A DNA stretch of 64,000 nt from AWTP1-18 sp036504515. Lineage in GTDB: Bacteria > Pseudomonadota > Gammaproteobacteria > Burkholderiales > Rhodocyclaceae. Under the pieces are notes generated by a model, which was given only the letters and a program-made list of their open reading frames with translations, did no database searches and was not told the origin of the DNA. Positions 25,891-33,772 of this stretch are shown here, in pieces. The DNA is taken from positions 310,001 through 374,000 of the forward strand of contig DASXVA010000012.1 of the NCBI GenBank assembly GCA_036504515.1, read 5' to 3'. The stretch's first letter is position 1, and each line of letters begins with the position of its first letter. Both the position numbers and the translations under genes were made by a program.

Positions 25891-26769
25891 TCATTTGACC
25901 GCCTCTCCTTCGCCGGGCCCCGGTACCGGCGCCGTTCGACCGAAGATCACCGACTGGGGTGACTCTTCGATTTCCTCCAGCACCTTGTTGAGCTGCCGGG
26001 AGTTCTGCTCCAGTTCCCCCAGCAACTTGTTCAACCGGGGCAAGGTATTGCTGCCTGCATCATTGCCGATCTGCTCGAAACGCTTGCTCAGGTGCTTGAG
26101 AGACACCACCAGCTCCCGGGCCTCCGCCGTCAGGGGTGCCGCTTCACCGGCGGTTTTTTCCAGATGACTGACCAGGCTCTGAATCCGCCGCACCGTATCC
26201 TCGTTGAGGATCTGTTTGACCGAAGCCAGGATGGCCGGCATCTCCTTCAAACCTTCGCTGGCATCAGCCACATTGCCCAGAGTGCGCTTGATGTTCTGCA
26301 CGCCCTTTTCATCGAACACACTGGCGATGCGCTTGGCAGCTTCCAGCAGGGAATCCATGGGGGAGCCCTTGAGTTCGATCCGGGGCGGCTTGCCCTCGCT
26401 GCCGACCAAGGGCTCCGGCTGGCTGCCGTCGTCGTCGAGCATCACGTAGGCCAGCCCGGTCACGCCCTGGGAGTTGAGCTGGGCGGTGGTGCCACGGGTC
26501 ATGGGAATATCGTCGTCGATGCGGATCAGGATCAGGATGTTGCGCGGGTCAAGGGGATCAAGACTAATGTCCTCCACCTTGCCGGCGCGAATGCCGCGAA
26601 AGCGGACCTGGGCCTGGGGATTGAGGCCGGTGATGGTGCCCTTGGTGACGATGAGGTAGTCCCGCGTCTCTTCACTGCGGCCACTGAACCACCAGCCGGT
26701 GAGGGCAACACAGAAGCCCAGAATCAGCACGAAGAATCCGGCGATCAGGGCATGGGAACGATTTTCCAT
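25891..26769 (-). CDS. MCE-domain (MlaD/PqiB-like) lipid transport protein
   Basis: 292 residues: one N-terminal membrane helix (AGFFVLILGFCVALTGWWF), a single MCE domain (about 40-115; VTKGTITGLNPQAQVRFRGIRAGKV), and a long helical, coiled C-terminal part rich in Glu/Leu. MCE proteins form periplasmic hexameric rings that carry phospholipids between membranes. The long C-terminal helix is longer than in MlaD of E. coli (about 180 residues), and is more like the single-MCE proteins of MCE clusters with an auxiliary lipoprotein. It lies between the ATPase and the lipoprotein genes, spaced by 18 bases and overlapping respectively. Confidence 0.88.
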   Translation of the reverse strand: MENRSHALIAGFFVLILGFCVALTGWWFSGRSEETRDYLIVTKGTITGLNPQAQVRFRGIRAGKVEDISLDPLDPRNILILIRIDDDIPMTRGTTAQLNSQGVTGLAYVMLDDDGSQPEPLVGSEGKPPRIELKGSPMDSLLEAAKRIASVFDEKGVQNIKRTLGNVADASEGLKEMPAILASVKQILNEDTVRRIQSLVSHLEKTAGEAAPLTAEARELVVSLKHLSKRFEQIGNDAGSNTLPRLNKLLGELEQNSRQLNKVLEEIEESPQSVIFGRTAPVPGPGEGEAVK

Positions 26770-26787
26770 GGGGCAAACCCGTCCAGG

Positions 26788-27552
26788 TCAATGAGCTTCC
26801 AGGGCTCGACGGCCCCGGTCGCTATGGAAGAAATTACGAATAAAGGGATGGTCCATGGCCATGATTTCCTCGATGCTACCCAGGGCCAGGATGCGCTGTT
26901 CCGCCAGCACGGCGACGCGGCTTTCCAGTGCCGCCAGGGTATCCAGATCATGAGTCACCAGCACCACGGTGAGACCAAGCTCCTTGTCCAACTGGCGCAC
27001 CAGTCGCACAAAACTGTCGGAGCGGTCCGGGTCGAGGCCGGCTGTCGGCTCGTCCAGCAACAGTAGTTCCGGTTCCAGAGCCAGGGCTCGGGCCAGGGCA
27101 ACGCGCTTGACCATACCGCCGGAAAGCTCCGCCGGCATCAAGCGCGAATGGCGCGGCAACAACTCCACCATGGACAGCTTGAGCATGACCAGATCGTGGA
27201 TCATGGCCTCGTCAAAGCAGCGCAATTCCCGCAGAGGAAAGGCCACGTTGTCGAAAACATTGAAGGCGGAAAACAAGGCACCGTGTTGAAACAGCACGCC
27301 GAAACGCTGCCGCAGCGCCCTTTCCCGCCAGGCACTGCCACCGAACAAGGGCTCGCCAAAGAGTTTTATCTGCCCGGCATTGGGATGCAGCAGACCGATC
27401 ATCTGCCGCAGCAGGGTGGTCTTGCCACTGCCGGAACCACCCACCAGGGCCAACACATCGCCCTGCTCCACCTTGAGATTGAGATGCCGATGTATCCACG
27501 CGTCGCCGAAGCGGGTGGACAAATCGCTGATCTCGATGACGGGGGAGTTCAT
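26788..27552 (-). CDS. MlaF-type lipid transport ATPase
   Basis: 254 residues, a complete ABC ATPase: Walker A GGSGSGKTT, Q-loop LFQHGALFSAF, signature ELSGGMVKRVALARA, Walker B LLLLDEP and the switch His in VTHDLD. The signature and the Q-loop with GALFSAFNVFDNVAFPL are characteristic of MlaF/Ttg2A. It energises lipid movement through the MlaE-type permease encoded upstream. Between the permease and this gene, 134 bp hold a long GC-rich inverted repeat, unusual inside an operon. Confidence 0.93.
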   Translation of the reverse strand: MNSPVIEISDLSTRFGDAWIHRHLNLKVEQGDVLALVGGSGSGKTTLLRQMIGLLHPNAGQIKLFGEPLFGGSAWRERALRQRFGVLFQHGALFSAFNVFDNVAFPLRELRCFDEAMIHDLVMLKLSMVELLPRHSRLMPAELSGGMVKRVALARALALEPELLLLDEPTAGLDPDRSDSFVRLVRQLDKELGLTVVLVTHDLDTLAALESRVAVLAEQRILALGSIEEIMAMDHPFIRNFFHSDRGRRALEAH

Positions 27553-27586
27553 GGGGAGGGGCTACCGTCTTTTTTAGGGGCTGTGC

Positions 27587-27673
27587 TAACCCCCCCCGCC
27601 CCCCTTATCAGGGGGGTGTTCGCGTCTGCCGTGATCGGCTCCCACCCTGATAAGGGGGGGCTGGGGGGGGTTA
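27587..27673. repeat. GC-rich inverted repeat inserted between mlaE- and mlaF-type genes
   Basis: Two ~31-base arms in inverted order: the left arm runs TAACCCCCCC...CTTATCAGGGGGG (27587-27617) and the right arm is its near-perfect reverse complement (27643-27673), around a 25-base centre. Each arm also contains a smaller palindrome around CTTATCAG (CCCCCTTATCAGGGGG). The folded RNA would be very stable. It resembles REP/BIME-type palindromic elements. Confidence 0.75.
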
Positions 27674-27685
27674 CGGTTTTTCTCG

Positions 27686-28825
27686 TCACAGCTTCGGCAC
27701 CCCGATGCCCCGGGTCGCAATGGCGATCACGGCATCAATCAGGATCACGGCGGTAATGGCAGTCACCACTGAGCCGGTGGTGTTGGCCGACAGGCTTTCG
27801 GTATTGGGCCGTACCCGCAGGCCGAAATAGCAGGCCACCAGGGCCACGGCAATGCCGAAGAGGACGCCCTTGCCCTGGGCGATCCAGAGGTTTTCCAGGG
27901 GCACCACCCGGGGCAGGATCTGGAAGAAAAAGTTGTGACTCATGTTGAGCTGGGACCAAGCCGACACCATGCCGCCGATAATGGCCATGGCGCTGGTCCA
28001 CAACACCAGCAATGGCATGGCAATGGCAAGGGCGACCACTTTGGGAAAGATCAGGCGCAGGCTACGGGAAACGCCCATGGTGGCCAGGGCGTCGATTTCC
28101 TCCGTTACCCGCATCACCCCGAGCTGGGCTGTCATGGCGGAACCGGAGCGGCCTGCCACCAGCACGGCGGTCAGCACCGGGCCCAACTCGCGCACGATGC
28201 CCATGCCGAGGATATTGATGATGAACACGTCGGCGCCGAACTGACGCAATTGCAGGGCCGACAGATAGGACAGCACAACACCGATCAGGAAGCCCACCAA
28301 GGCCGTCACCGGCATTGCCCGCACACCGCTCTTGAACAGGTTGGCTGAGACTTCCTTCCAGGGCATTTCGCCCGGATGGCGCAGCACATGACCCACATCC
28401 AGGGCCAGTTGTCCCAGCAAGGCCACCACATCGGTGACGATGGTTCGCAGGGCAATCATCGGGCGGCCAAGGGTAATCAGCCACTCAAACGGGGAGTTCG
28501 GTGCCGTCGGTGGAGGCACTTCTTTTTCTACCCTGGCGATGCGGTCGAAGATGCGCCCGTGTTCGGGGCGAAGCAGCAATACCTCGGGCAGCCGCTGTCC
28601 CCAGATATGCCACAGCCGCAGGGCACCGGCGCTATCCAGAGCTTCGATTTCCGTGCCGTTCCAGGCAGTGACGAGGCTTGCATCCAGGGCGGCCAGGGTG
28701 TCGTCCAACCGGTCGCCACCGTTACGCAAGCCGGACAGTGTCCAGGCGCCCTTCAGGGTAATGCCCCCCACTCCACCCGACGGGCTATTGCTCGCTTCGA
28801 GTGAGGCCAGGGGAACCGCAGTCAT
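27686..28825 (-). CDS. MlaE-type permease with N-terminal STAS (MlaB-like) domain
   Basis: 379 residues. The first ~100 residues look like a STAS domain (GAWTLSGLRNGGDRLDDTL ... GTEIEALDSAGALRLWHIWG), the fold that in E. coli is the separate MlaB. Then comes the MlaE permease with its typical ELGPVLTAVLVAGRSGSAMTAQLG and RVTEEIDAL motifs and several membrane helices. This is a natural MlaB-MlaE fusion, so no separate mlaB is expected. Its ATG overlaps the ppx stop by four bases, so lipid transport and exopolyphosphatase genes are coupled. An in-frame start at 28873 would lie inside ppx and is not used. Confidence 0.9.
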   Translation of the reverse strand: MTAVPLASLEASNSPSGGVGGITLKGAWTLSGLRNGGDRLDDTLAALDASLVTAWNGTEIEALDSAGALRLWHIWGQRLPEVLLLRPEHGRIFDRIARVEKEVPPPTAPNSPFEWLITLGRPMIALRTIVTDVVALLGQLALDVGHVLRHPGEMPWKEVSANLFKSGVRAMPVTALVGFLIGVVLSYLSALQLRQFGADVFIINILGMGIVRELGPVLTAVLVAGRSGSAMTAQLGVMRVTEEIDALATMGVSRSLRLIFPKVVALAIAMPLLVLWTSAMAIIGGMVSAWSQLNMSHNFFFQILPRVVPLENLWIAQGKGVLFGIAVALVACYFGLRVRPNTESLSANTTGSVVTAITAVILIDAVIAIATRGIGVPKL

Positions 28826-30318
28826 GGGCTGCGTTTTTCCTGCACCCGCAGCGTCATGCCCAGGGACGCCCACTGCTCTTTTTCATCAGCCAGCGCAGCC
28901 GCAGTCAGGGGCGCTTCATCCAGCCAGGCGCTGTCAAACACCAGGCGGTAACCGTTACCGCTGACCCCAACCCGAACTTCGGGGAAGGCGCTGTCGCGGC
29001 GGGCGCGGTGCAATACCGCTGCCGTGCGCAGACAGAAAACCAGCATCCATTCCCGGGAATCTTCAATCACATCGAACAGGCGTTCCAGCTTGCCGCGCTG
29101 GGCCAGCACCAGATGGGACAGACGCTTCTGGTCCCGCTTGGAAAAGCCGGGCATATCGGCATTGGCCAGAATGTAGGCGCTGTGCTTGTGGTAACTGGCA
29201 TGGGCCACGGAAATGCCGATCTCATGGAGCCGGGCAGCCCAGGCCAGATATTGGGCATCGGGATGATCGTCGCTACAAGCCGGGTCGAGCTGGCGCAGCA
29301 GATTGAGGGCCGTCTGGCCCACCCGCGCAGCCTGACGGCGATCCACTTCGTAGCGGTTCATGAACTGGCTGACGGTGGCTTCCCGCAGATCGTCATGGTG
29401 GTAACGACCGAGCAAATCGTAGAGCACCCCCAGGCGCAGGGCGCCGTCGGAGAAGGTCATGCGCTCCAGATTGAATTCTTCGAACACCGCCGACATGATG
29501 GCCACACCGCCGGGCATGACGGGAATGCGGTCGGCCCGCAGGCCTTCCAGATGGATGCGATCCACTGAACCGGCCTTGACCATGATGTCGCGCAGGGCCT
29601 GCAAACCTTCCCGGGTAATGCCCAGGGCTCCGTCGGGATTGAGGCCGTTCAGTTCCAGCAGATCGGTAATCGCCTTGGCGGTACCGGAGGAACCCACCGC
29701 CTCTTCCCAGCCCGTATCGCGATAGGTCTGACCGATGGCGGCCAGTTCGGTGCGAGCGGCCACCATGGCTTCTTTGAGGTGGGCCTTATCGATGCGACCT
29801 TCGGGGAAATAGCGCAGGCTGAAACTGACGCAGCCCATGTAAAGGGATTCGAGCTGCCGCGGCTGGATGTTGCGGCCGATGATGAATTCGGTGGAGCCAC
29901 CACCGATATCCACCACCAACTGCTGGGTGCGGGGATTGGGCAGGGTGTGGGCTACGCCCAGATAGATCAGACGGGCTTCTTCACGACCGGCGATGACTTC
30001 AATGGGGAAGCCCAGGGCCGCTTCGGCCGCTTCAAGAAACTCCGGCGCGTTCTTCGCCACCCGCAGGGTATTGGTTGCCACAGCCCGCACCGCACCGGGA
30101 TCGAAGCCCCGCAGGCGTTCGCCGAAACGGGACAAGGCGGCCAGGCCGCGCAACTGGGAAGCACCATCGAGGGTTTTGTCGGCCTTGAGACCGGCGGCCA
30201 GCCGTACTGATTCCTTGAGTCCATCCAGGGGGTAGATCTGGTTGCCCACCACCCGCCCCACTTGAAGACGGAAACTGTTGGACCCCAGGTCCACTGCGGC
30301 GATGAGTTCGTAGCTCAT
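28822..30318 (-). CDS. ppx: Exopolyphosphatase (Ppx/GppA family)
   Basis: 498 residues of the ASKHA fold. Phosphate-binding loops DLGSNSFRL (N-terminal) and DIGGGSTEFIIG are intact, and the C-terminal HD-like helical domain (about 310-498) gives the length typical of Ppx. It hydrolyses polyphosphate to phosphate, or pppGpp to ppGpp in the GppA branch. It is divergent from ppk with 135 bp between, so synthesis and degradation genes share one control region. Its stop overlaps the start of the mlaE-type gene. Confidence 0.93.
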   Translation of the reverse strand: MSYELIAAVDLGSNSFRLQVGRVVGNQIYPLDGLKESVRLAAGLKADKTLDGASQLRGLAALSRFGERLRGFDPGAVRAVATNTLRVAKNAPEFLEAAEAALGFPIEVIAGREEARLIYLGVAHTLPNPRTQQLVVDIGGGSTEFIIGRNIQPRQLESLYMGCVSFSLRYFPEGRIDKAHLKEAMVAARTELAAIGQTYRDTGWEEAVGSSGTAKAITDLLELNGLNPDGALGITREGLQALRDIMVKAGSVDRIHLEGLRADRIPVMPGGVAIMSAVFEEFNLERMTFSDGALRLGVLYDLLGRYHHDDLREATVSQFMNRYEVDRRQAARVGQTALNLLRQLDPACSDDHPDAQYLAWAARLHEIGISVAHASYHKHSAYILANADMPGFSKRDQKRLSHLVLAQRGKLERLFDVIEDSREWMLVFCLRTAAVLHRARRDSAFPEVRVGVSGNGYRLVFDSAWLDEAPLTAAALADEKEQWASLGMTLRVQEKRSP

Positions 30319-30453
30319 AGGAAGGCGTCATTAAGGAAGCGACGATTCTAACAGCCGACACCCCGGGGAAAGTAGCCTTGACATCGACGAGGTTAAGGGT
30401 TGAACTGAGGGTAGGCCCTATCGGTCATCAAATTGAAATGAAAATGAAAGAAC

Positions 30454-32589
30454 ATGGATAGCCTTCCCTCTTTCCGCCAGGCAAAGCGCAAGAACAAAAT
30501 GAACCAGCCCGTCGTGCATTTATCCTGCGACCATTTCATCAACCGCGAACTCTCCCTGCTGGCCTTCAACCGTCGCGTGCTGGCCCAGGCCGCCGATGAC
30601 AACCAGCCTTTGCTGGAACGGTTGAAATTCCTTTGCATCGTCTCCAGCAATCTGGACGAGTTTTTTGAAGTCCGGGTTGCCGGCATCAAGGAACAACTCA
30701 AGCTGGGCAGCACGGTTACTGGCCCGGATGGACTATTACCCATCGACCTCATGCGTCGCCTCAGCGCCCAGGCCCAAGCCTTGGTGGCCGAACAGTACAA
30801 ACTGCTCAACGAAGAAATCCTGCCGGAGCTGCGCTCCGAAGGCATCATGTTCTTCCGCCGGGCGGAATGGACGGCCGAGCAGCGGGCCTGGATCAAGGAC
30901 TACTTCCTGCGGGAAGTGATGCCCGTCCTGACCCCCATCGGCCTCGACCCGGCCCATCCCTTCCCCCGGGTGCTCAACAAGAGCCTCAACTTCGCCATTG
31001 AACTCCAAGGCGTTGACGACTTCGGCCGCAGCGGCGGCGCCGCCGTGGTGCAAGCCCCCCGCGCCCTGCCCCGGGTGATCTGGCTGCCCAAGGAACTGTC
31101 CGGCGTCGATTACGGTTTTGTTTTCCTTTCTTCCATCATGCACGAGCATGTGGACGAACTGTTCCCCGGCATGACGGTACTGGGCTGCCACCAGTTCCGC
31201 GTGACCCGAAACTCCGACCTGTTCGTGGATGACGAAGAGGTCAAGAATCTACGCACCGCCCTCCAGGGCGAACTGCCGCAGCGCCATCTGGGCGACGCCG
31301 TTCGTCTGGAAGTGGCCGCCGACTGCCCGCCGGTGATGACCGACTTCCTGCTCAACCAGAGCGGCCTCAAAGCCGGTGATCTCTACCGGGTGCCCGGCAT
31401 CGTCAATCTGGTGCGGCTGATGTCCGTGCCGGACATGGTGGACCTGCCCCACCTCAAGTACCAACCGTTCCAGCCCGGCCTGCCGAAAGTCATGACCAAG
31501 CGGTATGACATCTTCGCCAGCATCCGCAAGCAGGACATCTTGATGCACCACCCCTTCCAGTCCTTCACTCCGGTGATCCAGTTGCTGCAACAGGCGGCGG
31601 ACGACCCTGCCGTGGTGGCGATCAAGATGACCCTGTACCGCACCGGGACCGACTCCGTTGTGCTGGAGCAGTTGCTCCGCGCCGCCCGCAAGGGCAAGGA
31701 AGTCACCGTGGTGGTGGAACTCATGGCCCGCTTTGACGAAGAAGCCAATCTCAACATCGCCGGTCGCCTGGAAGAAGTAGGCGCCCACGTGGTTTATGGC
31801 GTCTTCGGTTACAAGACCCACGCCAAGATGATGATGGTGTTGCGCAAAGAAGAACAGGGCAAGAAGGCCGGCTACCGCCGCTATGTGCACCTGGGCACCG
31901 GCAACTACCACCCCCGCACCACCCGCTTCTATACCGACTTTGGCCTGATGACCTGCAATCAGGAAATCGGCGAGGACGTGAACGAACTATTCAAGCAACT
32001 CACCGGCATGGGCCGCGCCGCGCCCCTCAAGCATCTGTGGCAAGCGCCCCTGACCCTGCACGCCAACATCATCAAGGCCATCGAGCAGGAAACCGAAGTC
32101 GCCCGCAACGGCGGCAAGGCCCGCATCGTCGCCAAGATGAACTCCCTGCTTGAGCAGGAAATCATCGAAGCCCTGTACCAGGCCTCCCGGGCTGGCGTTG
32201 AAATCGACCTGATCATCCGCGGCGTTTGCGCCCTGCGTCCCGGCGTCAAGGATCTGTCCGAAAACATCCGGGTTCGTTCCGTGATCGGCCGCTTCCTCGA
32301 ACACCACCGGATTTTCTATTTCTTCGCCGAAGGCAAGGAACACCTCTACCTTTCCAGCGCCGACTGGATGGAGCGCAACTGCTTCCGTCGCATTGAAACG
32401 GCTTTCCCGGTACTGGACCCCAAGCTCAAACGCCGGGTCTTCAAGGAAGGTATCCGCCCCTATCTGGCCGACAACTGCCAGGCCTGGGAAATGGACAGCA
32501 ATGGCGAATATCACCTGAAAACCATCAAGCGCTCCCGCATCAGCGCCCAAGAATTCCTCCTGCGGGAACTGGCCGTCCCCACGGAATAA
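30454..32589 (+). CDS. ppk: Polyphosphate kinase 1
   Basis: 711 residues (or 696 from an ATG at 30499). Conserved parts are SHFINRELS-type N-terminus (here DHFINRELSLLAFNRRVL), SSNLDEFFEVRVAG, the catalytic His in GYKTHAKMM and the LGTGNYHPRT motif, plus the phospholipase-D-like C-terminal domains. It makes long-chain polyphosphate from ATP. The first 15 residues (MDSLPSFRQAKRKNK) are not conserved, and neither start has a strong ribosome site, so 30499 is a reasonable alternative. It is followed by a good terminator. Confidence 0.95.
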   Translation: MDSLPSFRQAKRKNKMNQPVVHLSCDHFINRELSLLAFNRRVLAQAADDNQPLLERLKFLCIVSSNLDEFFEVRVAGIKEQLKLGSTVTGPDGLLPIDLMRRLSAQAQALVAEQYKLLNEEILPELRSEGIMFFRRAEWTAEQRAWIKDYFLREVMPVLTPIGLDPAHPFPRVLNKSLNFAIELQGVDDFGRSGGAAVVQAPRALPRVIWLPKELSGVDYGFVFLSSIMHEHVDELFPGMTVLGCHQFRVTRNSDLFVDDEEVKNLRTALQGELPQRHLGDAVRLEVAADCPPVMTDFLLNQSGLKAGDLYRVPGIVNLVRLMSVPDMVDLPHLKYQPFQPGLPKVMTKRYDIFASIRKQDILMHHPFQSFTPVIQLLQQAADDPAVVAIKMTLYRTGTDSVVLEQLLRAARKGKEVTVVVELMARFDEEANLNIAGRLEEVGAHVVYGVFGYKTHAKMMMVLRKEEQGKKAGYRRYVHLGTGNYHPRTTRFYTDFGLMTCNQEIGEDVNELFKQLTGMGRAAPLKHLWQAPLTLHANIIKAIEQETEVARNGGKARIVAKMNSLLEQEIIEALYQASRAGVEIDLIIRGVCALRPGVKDLSENIRVRSVIGRFLEHHRIFYFFAEGKEHLYLSSADWMERNCFRRIETAFPVLDPKLKRRVFKEGIRPYLADNCQAWEMDSNGEYHLKTIKRSRISAQEFLLRELAVPTE

Positions 32590-32635
32590 GCGCCCCACGG
32601 CTGGCGAGCCACTAAGCAAACCATGCGTAAAAACG

Positions 32636-32669
32636 GCCCCCGCAGTCACAAGTTGCGGGGGCTTTTTTT
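32636..32669 (+). terminator. Rho-independent terminator after ppk
   Basis: Nine-base-pair stem GCCCCCGCA/TGCGGGGGC with an 8-10 base loop, followed by seven T residues, 47 bases after the ppk stop. Confidence 0.93.
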
Positions 32670-32727
32670 ATTGGGATTTACTTCATTACCTTGTTCGCGG
32701 CTTCTGACTTGGCCCGTCCGTTGGTCA

Positions 32728-32875
32728 TCATGTGAATTATTTTCACCATAAAAACAAGGCATGAATTTAGGAAGAAGTGCATGGTTGAGCGGTACTTGCT
32801 TGGGAAGAAGAAATCACTGCCCCTACAAACCGCTCAAATTGTGAATAAATTTCAACTCATAGAAATGCACCGCCC
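32728..32875. repeat. 148-bp dispersed MITE-like repeat, copy 2, abutting the integron
   Basis: Collinear with copy 1 at 12207-12354 with the same offsets of all shared blocks (core at 32730-32748, ATGGTTGAGCGGTA at 32781, CGCT at 32831, CACCGCCC at 32868-32875). The left palindrome is GTGAATTATTTTCAC; the right one is GTGAATAAATTTCAAC, which matches copy 1 after inversion of its centre. Its right end stops where integrase homology begins, so its arrival probably truncated the integrase gene. Confidence 0.75.
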
Positions 32876-32876
32876 A

Positions 32877-33087
32877 TGAAATGTTCACCGCCAGATCGGA
32901 CAAAAAGGCGTCCACCTGCGCCCCATCTCATGCAGATGACGTTTGCCTTGAAAATGACGAACCGCTTAACCCAAAGAACATATTGATCTTCGGTTCGTAT
33001 GCTGTAATGCTTCACCCTGATGCGCGCACGAAGCTGGTCGAGCAATTTTGGAGAAGAGGTGCTTTCAGTCCCTGCCTGAGGTGCCAT
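32877..33087 (-). pseudogene. intI: Integron integrase (IntI) remnant, truncated and frameshifted
   Basis: Read leftward from an ATG at 33087 (or 33126). The N-terminal part, SPKLLDQLRARIRVKHYSIRTEDQYVLWVKRFV, matches the start of integron tyrosine recombinases. Then homology jumps frame: GKRHLHEMG is found one frame off, and VDAFLSDLAVN in a third frame, so two frameshifts occur within ~60 bases. After LAVN the homology stops at the 148-bp repeat. All catalytic residues (R..H..R..Y) lie in the missing part, so the integrase is dead. Orientation away from the cassettes is the normal integron layout. Confidence 0.85.
32975..33003 (+). promoter_or_regulatory. Candidate cassette promoter (Pc) position inside intI
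   Basis: In class 1 integrons Pc lies in intI, in the segment with TTCGGTTCG. The same block is found here, with TATGCT (32998-33003) as -10 and AGAACA (32975-32980) 17 bases upstream as a poor -35. It faces the cassettes. Activity is uncertain because the -35 matches the consensus at only three positions. Confidence 0.4.
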
Positions 33088-33199
33088 ATCTGAGGAATGA
33101 AATGCAGAATTATTTAGAATCATCAAGTTACATAAAATCCAAAATGATTACGCACACAATTTGCCAGAGATATACACCTCATCAGGTGTCTACTTAACG
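33088..33199 (+). other. attI-like region before the first cassette
   Basis: AT-rich stretch between the integrase start and the first cassette. It ends with AACGTTATGC; the recombination point would be after G33199 in G^TTATGC. No second integrase-binding repeat can be assigned with confidence, so it is called attI by position. Confidence 0.6.
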
Positions 33200-33208
33200 T
33201 TATGCGTC

Positions 33209-33682
33209 ATGACTGACACGCTCCTTGAACTCCTAAAATTGGCAAGCGTCGGCGTAATTGCTGGCGTCTTTTCCTCTGCGCTGGCGAACCGCGATCACCG
33301 GCAACGCAAATGGTGGGAGTTGCGGGTTACTGCGTATCAAGGCGTGATAGAGGCTCTATCCGATCTCGTCTATTACTACGATAAGCACTACAACGCCGCG
33401 ATTGAGTACCGAGACCTATCCGAAGAGTTTGAGAAGAAACTGTCGGCTTACTGGGAGCAATCGTTTCCGAGGGTTCGTAAAGCGGCTGACAGTGGTGCGT
33501 TCCTCTTCTCAGACAAAGCGAACGCCGCCCTCAAGGACTTCATGCAAGACGAAAAAACCGAGTGGTACATCGAGCATCTCGACATCACTTTGTCCAAAGC
33601 CAAGAAATGTCTCTCAACCCTGGTCGAGTGCTCGAAGGAAGACCTAAAACTGAAACCAAGTTGGCTGGAGCGTTTGCTGTGA
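33209..33682 (+). CDS. Integron cassette 1 protein, membrane-anchored, function unknown
   Basis: 157 residues, not recognised. One N-terminal hydrophobic segment (LLKLASVGVIAGVFSSAL, about 6-24) is followed by RDHRQRKWWELR and a mostly helical charged body with LSDLVYYYDKHYNAAIEY and a C-terminal ECSKEDLKLKPSWLERLL. The layout is a single membrane anchor with a cytoplasmic helical domain. ATG lies nine bases inside the cassette; an upstream in-frame ATG lies before the recombination point and is not used. No ribosome site is visible, typical of cassette genes. The cassette spans 33200-33764. Confidence 0.75.
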   Translation: MTDTLLELLKLASVGVIAGVFSSALANRDHRQRKWWELRVTAYQGVIEALSDLVYYYDKHYNAAIEYRDLSEEFEKKLSAYWEQSFPRVRKAADSGAFLFSDKANAALKDFMQDEKTEWYIEHLDITLSKAKKCLSTLVECSKEDLKLKPSWLERLL

Positions 33683-33689
33683 CACTGAC

Positions 33690-33770
33690 GCATAACCTCT
33701 CGGTCAACACGGACCCGCGCAATCGGCGCTACGCGCCGCCTGCACGGGCCGGTTACCTCAAACGTTAGAG
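33690..33770 (+). other. attC site of cassette 1
   Basis: Starts with GCATAAC, the reverse complement of the cassette's own GTTATGC; the pairing extends to 11 bases (33199-33209 with 33686-33696). A central hairpin GGCGC/GCGCC lies at 33725-33737 and the site ends GGTTACCTCAAACGTTAGAG, with the cut after G33764. About 80 bases, in the usual attC range. Confidence 0.85.
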
Positions 33771-33772
33771 CC

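Noticed and set aside
33161..33208. Longer start for the cassette 1 protein
   Set aside because: The extra codons lie before the recombination point at 33199/33200 and would belong to the integron platform, not to the cassette.
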